A DNA stretch of 50,743 bases from JBGSYN01 sp041750975 (lineage in GTDB: Bacteria; Pseudomonadota; Alphaproteobacteria; Geminicoccales; Geminicoccaceae), in NCBI GenBank assembly GCA_041750975.1, contig JBGSYN010000211.1, forward strand, positions 1 through 50,743, in the 5' to 3' direction. The translations under genes were made by a program, and so were the position numbers. Position 1 is the first letter of the stretch, and each line of letters opens with the position of its first letter. The notes under the pieces were generated by a model. That model was not told the DNA's origin. It worked only from the letters and a program-made list of their open reading frames with translations, and did no database searches. This document shows positions 25,950 to 36,200 of this stretch, piece after piece.

Positions 25950-27305
25950 ATGACCATATCGGCCATCGCCGTCGTCCTGCTGCTGGTGGCCAACGCCTTT
26001 TTCGTTGCGGCCGAGTTTGCACTGGTCAAGGTCAGGGGGCTTCGGATCGAATCGCTTGCCGAAAAAGGCGGCACGCGGGCCCGGCTTTCGCTGAAAATCC
26101 TGCGCAACATCGAGGCCTATCTGGCGGCGTGTCAGCTCGGCATCACGATGGCGTCGCTCGGCCTCGGCTGGGTCGGCGAGCCGGCCGTGGCAGCATTGCT
26201 GGAGCCATTGCTGCATCCTTTGAACCTCGATCCGGCGCTGTTGCACACGATCGCCTTTGTCATCGGCTTTCTGGTTTTCTCCTCGCTGCATATCGTCATC
26301 GGCGAGCAGGTCCCGAAAACCTTCGCGATCCGCCGGCCCGAACCCGTAGCCCTGTGGATCGCCCATCCGCTGCACGGGTTCTTTCTCTTCTGTTATCCTC
26401 TGAACTGGGTGCTCAATCGCGCTTCGAGGGCCTGCCTCAACGTCATCGGCATCGAGGAGGCGAGCCATATCGAGGTCTATTCGGGCGAAGAACTGCGCGG
26501 GCTGATCGGAGCGAGCCACCAATATGGCACGATGCTCAAGCATCAGCATGACATGCTGGGCGGCATTCTCGATCTCGAGGACCATGAGGTGCATGAGATC
26601 ATGACGCACCGCAAGGATGTCGTCACGATCGACGCCGATGCGCCTCCGCCGGAGGTCGTCGAACGCGTCCGAAGCTACCCCTACACAAGGTATCCGCTCT
26701 GGCGCGGCGATCCCGACACCATCATCGGTGTGCTGCACGCCAAGGACGTGCTCTCCGCGGTTCATGATATCGCCAGCGACGAGCCGATCGACCTTGCCGA
26801 GGTGGCCGTGCCGCCCTGGTTCATCCCCGAGACGACCTCACTGCGCCACCAACTCCTGGCGTTTCGTCAGCGCCGCGAACATTTGGCGATCGTCGTCGAT
26901 GAATATGGCGCCATTATGGGGATCGTGACGCTCGAGGATATTCTCGAAGAGATCGTCGGCGAGATCGCCGACGAGAAGGATATCGAGGTGCCGGGCGTGC
27001 GGCTGCAGGGCGATGGCAGCGTCATCGTCGAAGGCCGGGTGACGCTGCGCGATCTCAATCGTCAATTCCACTGGCATCTGCCCGACGAGGATGCGGCGAC
27101 AGTCGCCGGCATGGTGATCAACCATATCGAGCGGATCCCCGAGGTCGGGCAGAGCTTCCTGATGCACGATTTTCGCATCGAGATCTTGCGCCGGCAGCGC
27201 CATCAGGTGACGTTGATGCGGCTTCGGCGCTATGAAGTGCCGCGAATCGAGGTGAAAGGGCCGGGGCCGACCGCGCAGATCTCTTCGCACGAACTGGATG
27301 CGTGA
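25950..27305 (+). CDS. CNNM/HlyC family transporter-like protein (DUF21-CBS-CorC), first copy
   Basis: The 451-residue protein has an N-terminal DUF21 membrane domain with four hydrophobic segments (about residues 1-180), starting MTISAIAVVLLLVANAFFVAAEFALVKVR. A pair of CBS domains follows (about 215-335: MTHRKDVVTIDADAPPPEVVERV and DEYGAIMGIVTLEDILEEIVGEI), and a C-terminal CorC_HlyC domain ends the protein. NAFFVAAEFALV and QLGITMASLGLGWVGEPA are hallmarks of the CNNM/YfjD group, members of which export magnesium. The old name 'hemolysin' is not supported for this group. The gene follows aroB closely and precedes a second, more divergent member. Confidence 0.93.
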   Translation: MTISAIAVVLLLVANAFFVAAEFALVKVRGLRIESLAEKGGTRARLSLKILRNIEAYLAACQLGITMASLGLGWVGEPAVAALLEPLLHPLNLDPALLHTIAFVIGFLVFSSLHIVIGEQVPKTFAIRRPEPVALWIAHPLHGFFLFCYPLNWVLNRASRACLNVIGIEEASHIEVYSGEELRGLIGASHQYGTMLKHQHDMLGGILDLEDHEVHEIMTHRKDVVTIDADAPPPEVVERVRSYPYTRYPLWRGDPDTIIGVLHAKDVLSAVHDIASDEPIDLAEVAVPPWFIPETTSLRHQLLAFRQRREHLAIVVDEYGAIMGIVTLEDILEEIVGEIADEKDIEVPGVRLQGDGSVIVEGRVTLRDLNRQFHWHLPDEDAATVAGMVINHIERIPEVGQSFLMHDFRIEILRRQRHQVTLMRLRRYEVPRIEVKGPGPTAQISSHELDA

Positions 27306-27394
27306 TTCCATCTGACGAAGACGACCGACCTCAAGCAAACAATCAATCGCGATCGACGCGGCCCTCGCCGCGGCCGATCTGACGGAAGCGCCTC

Positions 27395-28651
27395 ATGCTG
27401 ATCTACGCCGCCGCAATTGTCGTGTTGATGGCCCTCTCGGCGCTGTGCTCCGGCACCGAGACGGCGATGACCGGCGCGTCGCGGGCGGAGATCCATCACC
27501 GCGCCCTTGGCGGCAATCGGCGCGCCCGGTTGGTCGAGCGGATGATGGAAAACCAGGAAAGCCTGATTGGCGCCCTCCTGCTCGGCAACAATATTTTCAA
27601 CATCCTTGCTGCCTCGCTTGCGACCAGTGTGTTTCTGCAACTGACCGGCGAGGCAGGTGTTGCCATAGCAACCATCGTCATGACCGTGCTGCTCGTGATC
27701 TTCGCCGAGGTTTTTCCCAAGACCTACGCGATTCGCCATGCCGAACGGATGGCGATGTTCATCGCCCCTGCGGCATGGATCCTTGTCGTCTTGCTGCGTC
27801 CGGCAACCAGGGTCGTGCAATGGATCGTCGCCGGCATCATGCGGCTCTTCAAGATGGACGGTGCCGGCGCCGACATGGTCTCGGTGATCGACGAGCTTCG
27901 CAGCAGCCTCGCCCTCTATACCAAGTCCGGGGTGCTGGCGAAGCACGAGCGCGACATGCTGGGCGGCGTGCTCGATCTCGGCGAGGTCGAGGTCGAGACC
28001 GTGATGACGCACCGCAGCCAGATGGCGACCGTCAACGCCGACGCGCCGCTCGGGGAGATCCTCGAGACTGTGCGCACCAGCCCCTATTCGCGGCTTCCGG
28101 TCTGGCGCGGCAACCCGGATCAGATCATCGGCATCCTGCACGCCAAGGATCTGCTTCGCGTCACCCATGCAGCGCCGCAAGCCGCCGGCGAGGTCGATCT
28201 CTCCCAGATCATCCAGGCGCCATGGTTCGTGCCCGAGACGACACCGCTGCGCCGCCAGCTCGCGGCCTTCCGCCAGCGCCGATCGCACTTGGCGCTCGTC
28301 GTCGACGAGTACGGCACGATCATGGGTCTCGTGACCCTCGAGGATATTCTCGAAGAGATCGTCGGTGAGATCGACGACGAAACGGATATCGCCCGATCCG
28401 GCATCAAGCGCGAGGCCGACGGCTCGGCCGTGGTCGAAGGTCAGGTGCCGGTGCGCGACGTCAATCGCCAGATGGATTGGCGCCTGCCCGATGAGGAGGC
28501 CTCAACCATCTCCGGCCTCGTCATGCATCATACCGGCCGCATGCCGAAGGAAGGCGAACGTCTCAGCATCCAGGGTTATCGGATCGAAATCCTTAAACGG
28601 CAACGGCAACGGCTGATCGCACTCCGGATCAGGCCGATGGCGGAGGACTGA
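27395..28651 (+). CDS. CNNM/HlyC family transporter-like protein, second copy
   Basis: This 418-residue member has the same DUF21, CBS-pair and CorC_HlyC domains as the gene 90 nt upstream but a different membrane domain. It begins MLIYAAAIVVLMALSALCSGTETAMTGASRAEIH with the S-GTETA motif of the YfjD/CorB branch, followed by LLGNNIFNILAASLAT and FAEVFPKTYAI. The CBS region (HAKDLLRVTHAAPQ, DEYGTIMGLVTLEDILEEIVGEI) is nearly the same as in the first copy. The membrane parts differ clearly, so the pair is likely an old duplication that could form a heteromeric transporter. CorB-type proteins transport magnesium; the ion here is inferred. Confidence 0.93.
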   Translation: MLIYAAAIVVLMALSALCSGTETAMTGASRAEIHHRALGGNRRARLVERMMENQESLIGALLLGNNIFNILAASLATSVFLQLTGEAGVAIATIVMTVLLVIFAEVFPKTYAIRHAERMAMFIAPAAWILVVLLRPATRVVQWIVAGIMRLFKMDGAGADMVSVIDELRSSLALYTKSGVLAKHERDMLGGVLDLGEVEVETVMTHRSQMATVNADAPLGEILETVRTSPYSRLPVWRGNPDQIIGILHAKDLLRVTHAAPQAAGEVDLSQIIQAPWFVPETTPLRRQLAAFRQRRSHLALVVDEYGTIMGLVTLEDILEEIVGEIDDETDIARSGIKREADGSAVVEGQVPVRDVNRQMDWRLPDEEASTISGLVMHHTGRMPKEGERLSIQGYRIEILKRQRQRLIALRIRPMAED

Positions 28652-28667
28652 TTCTGGGGCTAGAGTC

Positions 28668-29285
28668 TCAAAAACCCAGAACGTAGGGCTGCAGATTCTC
28701 CGCGACCGCCTGCTCGAGGGCCTCATCGAGTTGATTGAGCACGCCGTAGGTCGTGATCCGGGCATCGGCGTCCCGGCCTACCGTATTGGTGCCTTCGAGT
28801 ATGGGCCTGGTCCGCCCGACATTGATCTCGGCGAAGGCCTGCTCAAGGCCGAGCGCGTCGACGATGGTGATGACCACCTGAAGGTCGGCGTCGATTTCGC
28901 TACTCGCTTCGCGCGTGAAGAAGCCTTGGATGCCGCTCTGCGTCGGTCTCGGCCGCTCGATCATCGACGCCTGGCGTAGCTCGACCCGGGCCAACCCCTC
29001 GCCGCCGCCCGCCCGCAGGCGCTGTTGCAAGAGTTCGGTCGCCTGCTCCGCAAGCTCGTTGCTACGGCGCCGGTCGATGAAGTTGGCGTCGTTCGGCAGT
29101 GTCGATGGATTGCTGAACTCGATTTGAGCGACCGAGAATTCGATCGGTGCGACAACGCTCGAATAGGGCGATGGGGGCGGCTCTTGCCGCGGCCCGCACG
29201 AGCCGAGAGCGATCAGAATGACGAATGGAGCAAATCTTCGACTGGAACCTTGTGACGGGAACCGGCGGTCAATGAATGCGATCAC
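28668..29285 (-). CDS. Conserved lipoprotein of unknown function
   Basis: The 205-residue frame starts at a GTG (29285) that overlaps the hslO stop by 17 nt. The N-terminus has basic residues, then FAPFVILIALGSC, a plausible lipobox with Cys30, followed by a Pro-rich linker (GPRQEPPPSPYSS). The mature domain has IEFSVAQIEF, then FIDRRRSNELAEQATELLQQRLRAGGGEGLARVELRQASM, and a later DADLQVVITIVDALGLEQAFAEINVGRTRP. The RRRS-ELAEQ...QRL-A-G...A---L layout recalls conserved alphaproteobacterial lipoproteins, but I cannot name a family. It is the last gene of the argD-argF-hslO run and is probably made from the same transcript. An envelope location is likely. Confidence 0.7.
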   Translation of the reverse strand: MIAFIDRRFPSQGSSRRFAPFVILIALGSCGPRQEPPPSPYSSVVAPIEFSVAQIEFSNPSTLPNDANFIDRRRSNELAEQATELLQQRLRAGGGEGLARVELRQASMIERPRPTQSGIQGFFTREASSEIDADLQVVITIVDALGLEQAFAEINVGRTRPILEGTNTVGRDADARITTYGVLNQLDEALEQAVAENLQPYVLGF

Positions 29286-30186
29286 GGAAGAGCTCGGCAA
29301 GCTGGTCGGGCGAGAAGTGGTAGCGATGATTGCAGAATTGGCAAGTGACATCGACGCTGCCGTCCTCGAGCTTCATCTCATCGAGTTCGTCGAGATTGAA
29401 GTGCCGGAGCACGCCGACGACCCGTTCCTCGCTGCAGCTGCAGGCGGCACTGAGCGGCATCGGCTCGTAGACCCGCACGCCATCTTCGTGAAACAGCCGG
29501 AACAGGAGCCGGTCGGGAGGCAGCCCCGGATCCAGCATTTCCGCTTCCGTCGCCGTCTCGAGCAGCAGCATGGCGCGGTGCCAGTTATCGATCGCGTCCG
29601 GCCCGCGCTCGCCGGTTTCGGTGGGCATCGCCTGGACGATGATCGCCGCCCCACGCCACTCGCCGCTGTCATGGTCACGGTCGATGGCGACCTTGATGCC
29701 GGTTGGGACCTGCTCCGACTGGCGGAAATAGGTTCGCATGCTGTCGGTCAGCGAGCCCGCATTGACCTCGACGATGCCTTGATGGATCTCACCGCCCGAA
29801 GCGGTCTGATCGACCGTCAGCACCAGCAGACTCTCGCTCAGGAGTTCGGCCGACATGGTCTCGTCGAAATCGCCGATGGCGTCCTCGTCGAACGAGGCAT
29901 AGCCCCGCATCGAGCCGTCATTGGTGCAGTCGGCGACGAGCAGGCTCACCGGGCCCTTGCCGCGCACCTGGAGGCTGAAGCTGCCGTCGAACTTCATCAT
30001 GCCGGCAAAGCCGCCGACCAGCACCATAAGCTCGCCCAGAAGATCCGAGACCGGCTTTGGATAGTCATGGCCCTTGAGCACGCGGTCGACGGTCCCGCCC
30101 AATCGGACGAAGCGGCCGCGCAACTGCGAACGCTCGATCTGAAAGGGGCGAAGCAGATCGAAAACGGGAGCTTGAGCACTCATCAT
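29269..30186 (-). CDS. hslO: Redox-regulated chaperone Hsp33
   Basis: Hsp33 is a cytoplasmic holdase switched on by oxidative unfolding. The 305-residue protein carries the C-terminal zinc switch CSCSEERV (C-x-C) and VTCQFCNHRYHF (C-x-x-C), with the final FRDRIH. The central motif GTVDRVLKGHDYPKPVSDLLGELMVLVGGFA is typical of the family. The N-terminal sequence RPFQIERSQLRGRFVRLG matches as well. The start overlaps the argF stop codon by 4 nt. Coupling of hslO to argF is common in alphaproteobacteria and does not imply a shared pathway. Confidence 0.96.
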   Translation of the reverse strand: MMSAQAPVFDLLRPFQIERSQLRGRFVRLGGTVDRVLKGHDYPKPVSDLLGELMVLVGGFAGMMKFDGSFSLQVRGKGPVSLLVADCTNDGSMRGYASFDEDAIGDFDETMSAELLSESLLVLTVDQTASGGEIHQGIVEVNAGSLTDSMRTYFRQSEQVPTGIKVAIDRDHDSGEWRGAAIIVQAMPTETGERGPDAIDNWHRAMLLLETATEAEMLDPGLPPDRLLFRLFHEDGVRVYEPMPLSAACSCSEERVVGVLRHFNLDELDEMKLEDGSVDVTCQFCNHRYHFSPDQLAELFRDRIH

Positions 30187-31118
30187 GAACGACTGGCCAT
30201 GATCGGTTCCTTCTCATTCAGGCACCAGGCGAGGATTGCCTTTTGCGCGTGCAAACGGTTTTCCGCCTCGTCGAAGACGACTGATTGCGGGCCGTCGATG
30301 ACGTCGGCGGTAACCTCCTCGCCACGATGCGCCGGCAGGCAATGCAGGAACAGTGCGTCCCGGCGCGCCAGACCCATCAGCTCGTCATTGACCCGATAGG
30401 GTTCGAGCTGGGCGTTTCGATCCTCGTCCTTGGCAACCCCCATCGAGACCCAGGTATCGGTGAACACCGCATCCGCATCGCGCACGGCGTCCCGAGGATC
30501 GTCGAACAGCCGCACAGCACCATTCTCGCGATGCACCCATTCCAAGAGTTCGGGCGGCGGGGCCATCGTCTCGGGACAGGCCATATGCAGCGCGAATTCG
30601 AGACGCACCGAGGCCTCGATCAGCGACACCGCAACATTGCTGGCATCGCCCGACCAAGCCAGGGTCTTGCCGCCGATCGGTCCACGTCTTTCCTCGATGG
30701 TCATGATGTCGGCCATCACCTGGCAGGGATGCGACCAGTCGGTCAGCCCATTGACCACGGGGACGGTGGCGTTCGCGGCAAGCTCCTTGACCTTGTCGTG
30801 GTCGTCGGTGCGGATCATGATGACGTCGATATAGCGTGAGAGGACCTGCGCCGTATCCGCAACGGTCTCGCCGCGGCCGAGCTGCATGTCGCGCGAACTC
30901 AGGACGATCGCCTGGCCGCCGAGTTGATGCACCGCGACCTCGAACGAAACCCGGGTCCGTGTCGAGGGTCGGTCGAAAATCATCGCCAAGGTCTTGCCTT
31001 CCATCGGCTTGCCGATGGCGGCCCGATCGGCCTTGGCGTGACGCGCCATCGCCAGAATGCTTTGCAGATCCGGGCTCGAGACCCCTTCGATATCGAGGAA
31101 ATGCCGGATCGCAGTCAT
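30183..31118 (-). CDS. argF: Ornithine carbamoyltransferase
   Basis: This 311-residue enzyme joins carbamoyl phosphate to ornithine, giving citrulline for arginine synthesis. The carbamoyl-phosphate loop is DRPSTRTRVSFE (near residue 49-60), with LGRGETVADTAQVLSRY, the DWSHPCQVMAD motif, and the ornithine loop FLHCLPAHRGEEV near the C-terminus. The ATG at 31118 overlaps the argD stop in an ATGA; the open frame continues upstream in argD in a non-coding phase. It is followed by hslO with another 4-nt overlap, so argD, argF and hslO form a tight unit. argD and argF belong to the same pathway. Confidence 0.97.
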   Translation of the reverse strand: MTAIRHFLDIEGVSSPDLQSILAMARHAKADRAAIGKPMEGKTLAMIFDRPSTRTRVSFEVAVHQLGGQAIVLSSRDMQLGRGETVADTAQVLSRYIDVIMIRTDDHDKVKELAANATVPVVNGLTDWSHPCQVMADIMTIEERRGPIGGKTLAWSGDASNVAVSLIEASVRLEFALHMACPETMAPPPELLEWVHRENGAVRLFDDPRDAVRDADAVFTDTWVSMGVAKDEDRNAQLEPYRVNDELMGLARRDALFLHCLPAHRGEEVTADVIDGPQSVVFDEAENRLHAQKAILAWCLNEKEPIMASRS

Positions 31119-32302
31119 GACGAGAGGGCCTTGCCGACGCGATCCAGAATGTCGAGGGCGTGATCGATCTCCTCGTTCTTGACGGTGAGCGGCGGCAACA
31201 GCCGAACGACATTGTCGCCCGCGGGAACCGTCAGGAGGCCATGCTCGCGCAGTGCTGTCACGACCTCGATATGAGGCATTTCGGCGCGAATGCCGATCAA
31301 GAGGCCGGAACCGCGGATCGAGTGATACACTTCGGGATGGTTGGCGACGATCTTGCGTAGATTGGCAATCATCCGGGAACCCTTGACGGCAACCGATTCC
31401 AGGAAGCCGTCTTCCAGCATCACGTCCAGGACCGCGTTGCCGACGGCGCATGCCAAGGGATTGCCGCCGAACGTCGAGCCATGGGTCGATGCCAGCATGC
31501 CCGAGGCTCCCTTGGCGTTGGCGACGACCGCACCGATCGGAAAGCCGCCGCCGAGTCCCTTGGCCAGTCCCATGATATCGGGCGCGATGCTGGTGTGCTC
31601 GTAGGCGAAGAGTTTTCCGGTCCGGCCGATGCCCGCCTGGACCTCGTCGAAGACCAGCAGCAGGCCATGCTCGTCGCAAAGCTCGCGCAGCCCTTCGAGG
31701 CATTGCGGGGGAACCGGGCGGATTCCGCCTTCGCCCTGGATCGGCTCGATCATGATGGCCGCGGTCCGATCGGTGACAGCGCTCCGCACCGCATCGTGAT
31801 CGCCGAACGGAACCCGATCGAAGCCATCGAGCAGGGGGGCGAAGCCGTCGACCATCTTGGCGCCGCCGGCGGCCGAGATCGAGGCCATGGTGCGGCCATG
31901 GAAGCAGCCCTCGAAGGTGACGATGCGATTGCGCCCGGTCTCGCCCCGTTGCCATTGGTAGCGCCGCGCCATCTTGATGCAGAGCTCCATCGCCTCCGCA
32001 CCCGAATTGCCGAAGAACACGGTCTCGCCGAAGCTGTTGGCAACCAAGCGATCCGCGAGGCGCTCTTGTTCGCCGATCCGATAGAGGTTGGAAACATGCC
32101 AGAGCCTCGCCGCCTGCGACTGCAGCGCTCGAACCAGATGCGGATGGGCGTGCCCGAGGCTGTTCACGGCAATTCCAGTGCCGAAATCGAGATAACGTCG
32201 GCCTTCGGTGTCGAACAGCCAGCAGCCGTCGCCATGGTCGAACGTGACATCGATCCGGTTGTAGACAGGGAGGACGGTCGTGATTGCGGCGTTTCTGGTC
32301 AT
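31115..32302 (-). CDS. argD: Acetylornithine aminotransferase
   Basis: This 395-residue class III PLP-dependent aminotransferase acts in arginine synthesis. It has RRYLDFGTGIAVNSLGHAHP, the phosphate-contact segment FFGNSGAEAMELCIKMAR, FEGCFHGRTM, the PLP-ring Asp in LLVFDEVQAGIGRTG, and the Schiff-base Lys in MGLAKGLGGGFPIG. STFGGNPLACA is also diagnostic. The ATG at 32302 begins MTRNAAITTVLPVYNR, the normal start for this family. It may also act on succinyldiaminopimelate, as in many bacteria; sequence alone cannot tell. The upstream 110 bp is where a promoter would be expected, but no clear site was found. Confidence 0.96.
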   Translation of the reverse strand: MTRNAAITTVLPVYNRIDVTFDHGDGCWLFDTEGRRYLDFGTGIAVNSLGHAHPHLVRALQSQAARLWHVSNLYRIGEQERLADRLVANSFGETVFFGNSGAEAMELCIKMARRYQWQRGETGRNRIVTFEGCFHGRTMASISAAGGAKMVDGFAPLLDGFDRVPFGDHDAVRSAVTDRTAAIMIEPIQGEGGIRPVPPQCLEGLRELCDEHGLLLVFDEVQAGIGRTGKLFAYEHTSIAPDIMGLAKGLGGGFPIGAVVANAKGASGMLASTHGSTFGGNPLACAVGNAVLDVMLEDGFLESVAVKGSRMIANLRKIVANHPEVYHSIRGSGLLIGIRAEMPHIEVVTALREHGLLTVPAGDNVVRLLPPLTVKNEEIDHALDILDRVGKALSS

Positions 32303-32407
32303 GATTCGATCTTTGTCGAGACGGCCCCGAAAGCGAAGGCCCTGATGAAATCCTGATGCGAGAGTGCAAGTTGAGATGAGCGCTGGGGCTCTGTCAATCG
32401 TCTCTAG

Positions 32408-32428
32408 CAGGCTCAGCTTTTGAGCCTG
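32408..32428 (-). terminator. Hairpin over the stop codon of the ABC-2 permease gene
   Basis: The sequence CAGGCTCA-GCTTT-TGAGCCTG has perfect 8-bp arms and a 5-nt loop, and covers the permease stop codon at 32413-32415. No U-tract follows on the minus strand, so it is not a classic Rho-independent terminator. It might mark the end of the permease transcript or protect its 3' end. Confidence 0.3.
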
Positions 32429-33270
32429 TAGCCCCGGCGCATGAGGTGCAGGGTCCAGTACCAGAGGGCGGCATTGACGGCGGCGAGGAGCAGTGCACCG
32501 ACCCAGACCGAGCCATCGGCATGGGCTGTAAAGCCGAAGCGAATGCCATCGATCATATAGAAAAACGGATTGAGCAGGGCAATCAAGTGAAACGGCTCGG
32601 GCAAGCGCTCGATCGAATAAAACGTGCCTGAGAGAAACGATAGCGGCGTGATGACGAAGTTCGTAATGGTCGCCATCTGATCGAACTTCTCGGCCCAAAG
32701 CGCTGCCAGAAATCCCAGGAGCGACATCGTCAAGGACGCCATGACGATATAGTAGACGATAAGCGGCGGCGAATGAATCGGCAGATCGACGATCGGTAGC
32801 ATCGACAGAAATACGACGACTCCGACGGCAAAGCCGCGGGTCACCCCGCCTGCGATGATGCCGGACAGCAGTTCGCCGGGGCTCAGGGGCGGCATCAGGT
32901 AATCGACGATATTGCCCTGGATCTTCGCGATCATGAGTGAGGAAGAGGTGTTTGCGAAGGAATTCTGGACGATCGCCATCATGATCAGGCCGGGTGCTAC
33001 GAAGGTCAGAAACGGCAGGCCCTCGACGGTCAGATCAGCGCGGCCGAGCGCCAGAGAGAAGACGGCCAGAAACACCATGGCCGAGATGACGGGGGCCAGC
33101 ACCGTTTGGGTGAACACCTTGAGGAAGCGTCGCACTTCCTTGAGGTAGAGGGTCTGAAGCCCAATCAGATTGATGTCGCCGAACGTGCCGAAGGTCGAGC
33201 CGTCGAGCGGCCGCCTCATTCGGGGCGCCAGCAGTTTCGCCGTCGCCGGGTTCGAATTCGCCTCGTTCAC
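32413..33270 (-). CDS. ABC-2 type transporter permease
   Basis: This is a 285-residue permease with about six hydrophobic segments. It starts with a cytoplasmic region (TLYLKEVRRFLKVFTQTVLAPVISAMVF) that matches the YadH/ABC-2 membrane family. Later conserved parts are FLTFVAPGLIMMAIVQNSF, NIVDYLMPPLSPGELLSGIIAGG, FNQ-like KFDQMATITNFVITPLSFLSGTFYS, and LNPFFYMIDGIRFGFTAHAD. These exporters work with a separate ATPase, which is not present within the window, so the partner must be encoded elsewhere or the ATPase is shared. The substrate is unknown. It sits between tamB (15 nt) and argD (110 nt) on the same strand. Confidence 0.9.
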   Translation of the reverse strand: MNEANSNPATAKLLAPRMRRPLDGSTFGTFGDINLIGLQTLYLKEVRRFLKVFTQTVLAPVISAMVFLAVFSLALGRADLTVEGLPFLTFVAPGLIMMAIVQNSFANTSSSLMIAKIQGNIVDYLMPPLSPGELLSGIIAGGVTRGFAVGVVVFLSMLPIVDLPIHSPPLIVYYIVMASLTMSLLGFLAALWAEKFDQMATITNFVITPLSFLSGTFYSIERLPEPFHLIALLNPFFYMIDGIRFGFTAHADGSVWVGALLLAAVNAALWYWTLHLMRRGYRLKS

Positions 33271-33285
33271 GAAATACGTCCCTGA

Positions 33286-36200
33286 CTAATAGTCGTACGA
33301 CCAGTTCAGACCGACGCCGGTCTGGGCTTCTTCGGTAACGTTGGTCTCGACCGAAAACCGGTCGTTGAGTTCGATCTCGACCCGTGCCTTGCCGCTGCCG
33401 TCGGTAGCACCGCGCTGAACTTCGAGATAGACGCGATCGTTGATGTATTGGCCGGCAGTAAGAGCGGCATCCTCCTGACTTTCGCCGCTGACGCTCAGCG
33501 TGTCCAATCCAACGAGGCTGCGCAACTTGCCCAGGGCGTCGGAACCGCCGCGCAGCGTGTCTATCGCCATCGCCAATCTGACGCCCTGGGCCGGCGTGAG
33601 CGAACTCGAGTCCTTGCCGAAGAAGAGCTGGGAGATGACCTCGTCCTGTGGCAGCGGCGGTTCGCTCGTGAGCTCTATGTCAGGGCTCGTGGCGCGTCCG
33701 GTGATCTTGACGATGGCCTTGATCGTGCCGGCGTCGGCTTCGGCCACCAGCGTGATTTCGGGATTTGGCGGATTGCCGCCGTCGAACGTGATCGTGCCTT
33801 GCGTAATTTGGAAGCGTTCGCCCATCAGATCCAGAAAGCCGCGGCGGTAGTCGATGGAGCCGACGATGACCGGCGCCGAACTATCTCCCGTTATCTTCAG
33901 ATTGCCGCCCCATTCCGTGTCGAGCCCGCGGCCGCGGATGAAAATCTGGCTCGGCATGTTGACGGTGATGTCGAGTGCGACCTTGACCGGAGCCGAGGCA
34001 GGTTGCTGCTCGGCCGGTTCTTCGCCCTGCGCTGAAACCTCCTGCACATCGAGCGTGTTGACCGAACTGCCTCCGGCGCTGCCGGCAATCGATAGATCGG
34101 CCCGGTCGATCGTCAGATTGCCGGTGACACCAAGGTCGTCGAAAGCGCCGCCGGCCCCGACGCTGCCACTCAACAGAGCGGTCCCGAGTTCGCTGTCGAG
34201 AGCGCGAAAGCCGGCAAAATCGAGCTTGACGTCGAATGCCTCGGGGGCGGCTTCGCGCAGATCGACGAAACCGTCGCCCTTGATCGTTCCCTTGCCGCCG
34301 TCGACGGCATTCAATTCGGCGATATCAATACGGTTGTCCTGGGCGTTCAGGACAAGGTTGAGGTTGCGAAGTTCGGCGCCGCTCAAGCTGTCGGCGATAT
34401 AGGCATTCCTGATCGTCGCCTCGCCATTGACGAGCGGTGCCGACATCACGCCGCCAATCGTCAGCGCAATTTTCAGCGGTCCCCGCAGCACCTGGGCCTC
34501 GAGATCGGCGATCGCCGCGAGACGTTCGAGCTGGGTCTCGAAATCGACTGAGCCGCTGAGGGGCGCATTGTCCTGCAGGGTAAAGGCGAAGGGCCGAAGC
34601 GCCAGATCGACCGGCAACGAAACCTCGGCCGTGAGCGGTTTTTCCGACAGACCGTTGCCTTCGAGCGCCGCCTGGAGACGGCCGCTCTCATAGCTCAGCG
34701 TGGTCGAGAGATCGGCGCTCATGTCGATGCTGCCGGTTCCCGGGGCAAGCCCGTCGACATTGGCGCTGACGTCGACCGTCGGGGCGTTCGGGCGCCCGCG
34801 GCTGGTCACCGTGAGGCCGGCATTGCCATGCAGCGACGGGGCGCCGAATTCCTCGAGGATCGCGAGATCGAGATCGCTGAGCCGGATATCGCTCCTGGCC
34901 TCATTGGCGTCCAGGGCGACATCGGCGACCAGCCGCGCCTCGCCGAAGCCGAGGTCCAGATCGGTGACGCTGAGGTCCTGACCCTGGATCCTGATGGTTG
35001 TCGGTTTGGCGAGCTTGAGCTCTTGCGCGCCGACAGCGCCATCGAGCGAGGTGATCCTGATTTCCTGACCGCCCGGCTTGACGCCGACCGCAGCGCTGGT
35101 GTCGAGACTGAGCTCGAGGTCTTGTACGGCACCCCTGGCGGTGACATCGACCAGCATCTGCGACAACGGGCCTTTGACGGCAACGCCACCTTGGCGCAGT
35201 ACCGCACCCGGTGCTGAAAACTCACGGAGACTGAGATCGAGCGTCAGATCGGGCTCGGACTTGATGGTGCCGACCGTGCCTTGAAGGATTGCCTGATCGA
35301 GCTTGCCGAAATCGCCTGCGACATTGGCAAGCTGCAGATCGACGACAGCGTTCTGGTCGCCATTGTTGGGGGTTACGGTCGCATCGAACGTCAGCGTACC
35401 TGCCAATTGTTGCTTGTGCCAGCGCTGCAACGCGCCGAGATCGGTGATTCCACCCTCCAATTCCGCTTCGGCCAGCTGCGTCTCGAGGTCGAAGGCGGCA
35501 GCGCCCGCAAGCCGGGTCGCGGGGGCGGTGACCACCAGATCCTCAATCGTGAAAACCTCGTCGGCGAGCGAGTAATCGGCGTCGAGCGCGACTACATCCG
35601 TCTCGAACGAAGCCTTGAGGCCGATCGTGCCCATGGGCGCTTCGACGGTGCCACTCTGGGTCAGGCGAAGATCGATCTGATCGACTTCCTGGCCAGCTCC
35701 GCTGAAATTCGCCACCGCGAGGTCGAGATTGGCATTGGGCGCCTTGAAGGTGCCGTCCGCGTCGGCGTTAAGCCGGAGCGATCCCGCAAGATCGGTACCG
35801 GCAGCCTTCGAGAGAACGGACATGCTTGGAATGTCCGCCTGAAGCGAGGCTTTAAGCGTCTTGGTTTCGAGATCGGCAGCGCCGTTGCCCGCAAGGAAGA
35901 GGCCCGCACCGTCGAGGCTTAAATCCTCGAGGTCCAGGCGCTTTTGCTCGATCAGCGTTGCCACAAGCCCCAGGCTAGGCGATGCGCCCAAGAGTTCGGC
36001 CGCACCCGGCGGCAGGCCTTCGATCCCGTTCAGTTTCAACTCGGGCCGGGCCACGATCTTGGCTAGATCCGGCTCGATCTCGACGGGGAGGGCGAAGTTC
36101 AGCGAGCCCCGCAGATCCAGCGGTGGCGGCGAGCCTGCATAAGTCGTCAGGACTTGCCCCAATTGCGGCACCGCAAGGTTCAACTGGGCAACACCCCCCA

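Noticed and set aside
28652..28681. TTCTGGG ... CCCAGAA hairpin after the second CNNM gene
   Set aside because: 16-nt loop and no T-tract, overlapping the end of the opposite lipoprotein gene; too weak to call a terminator.
32392..32397. TTGACA on the minus strand upstream of argD
   Set aside because: The hexamers at the right spacing match TATAAT at only two or three positions.
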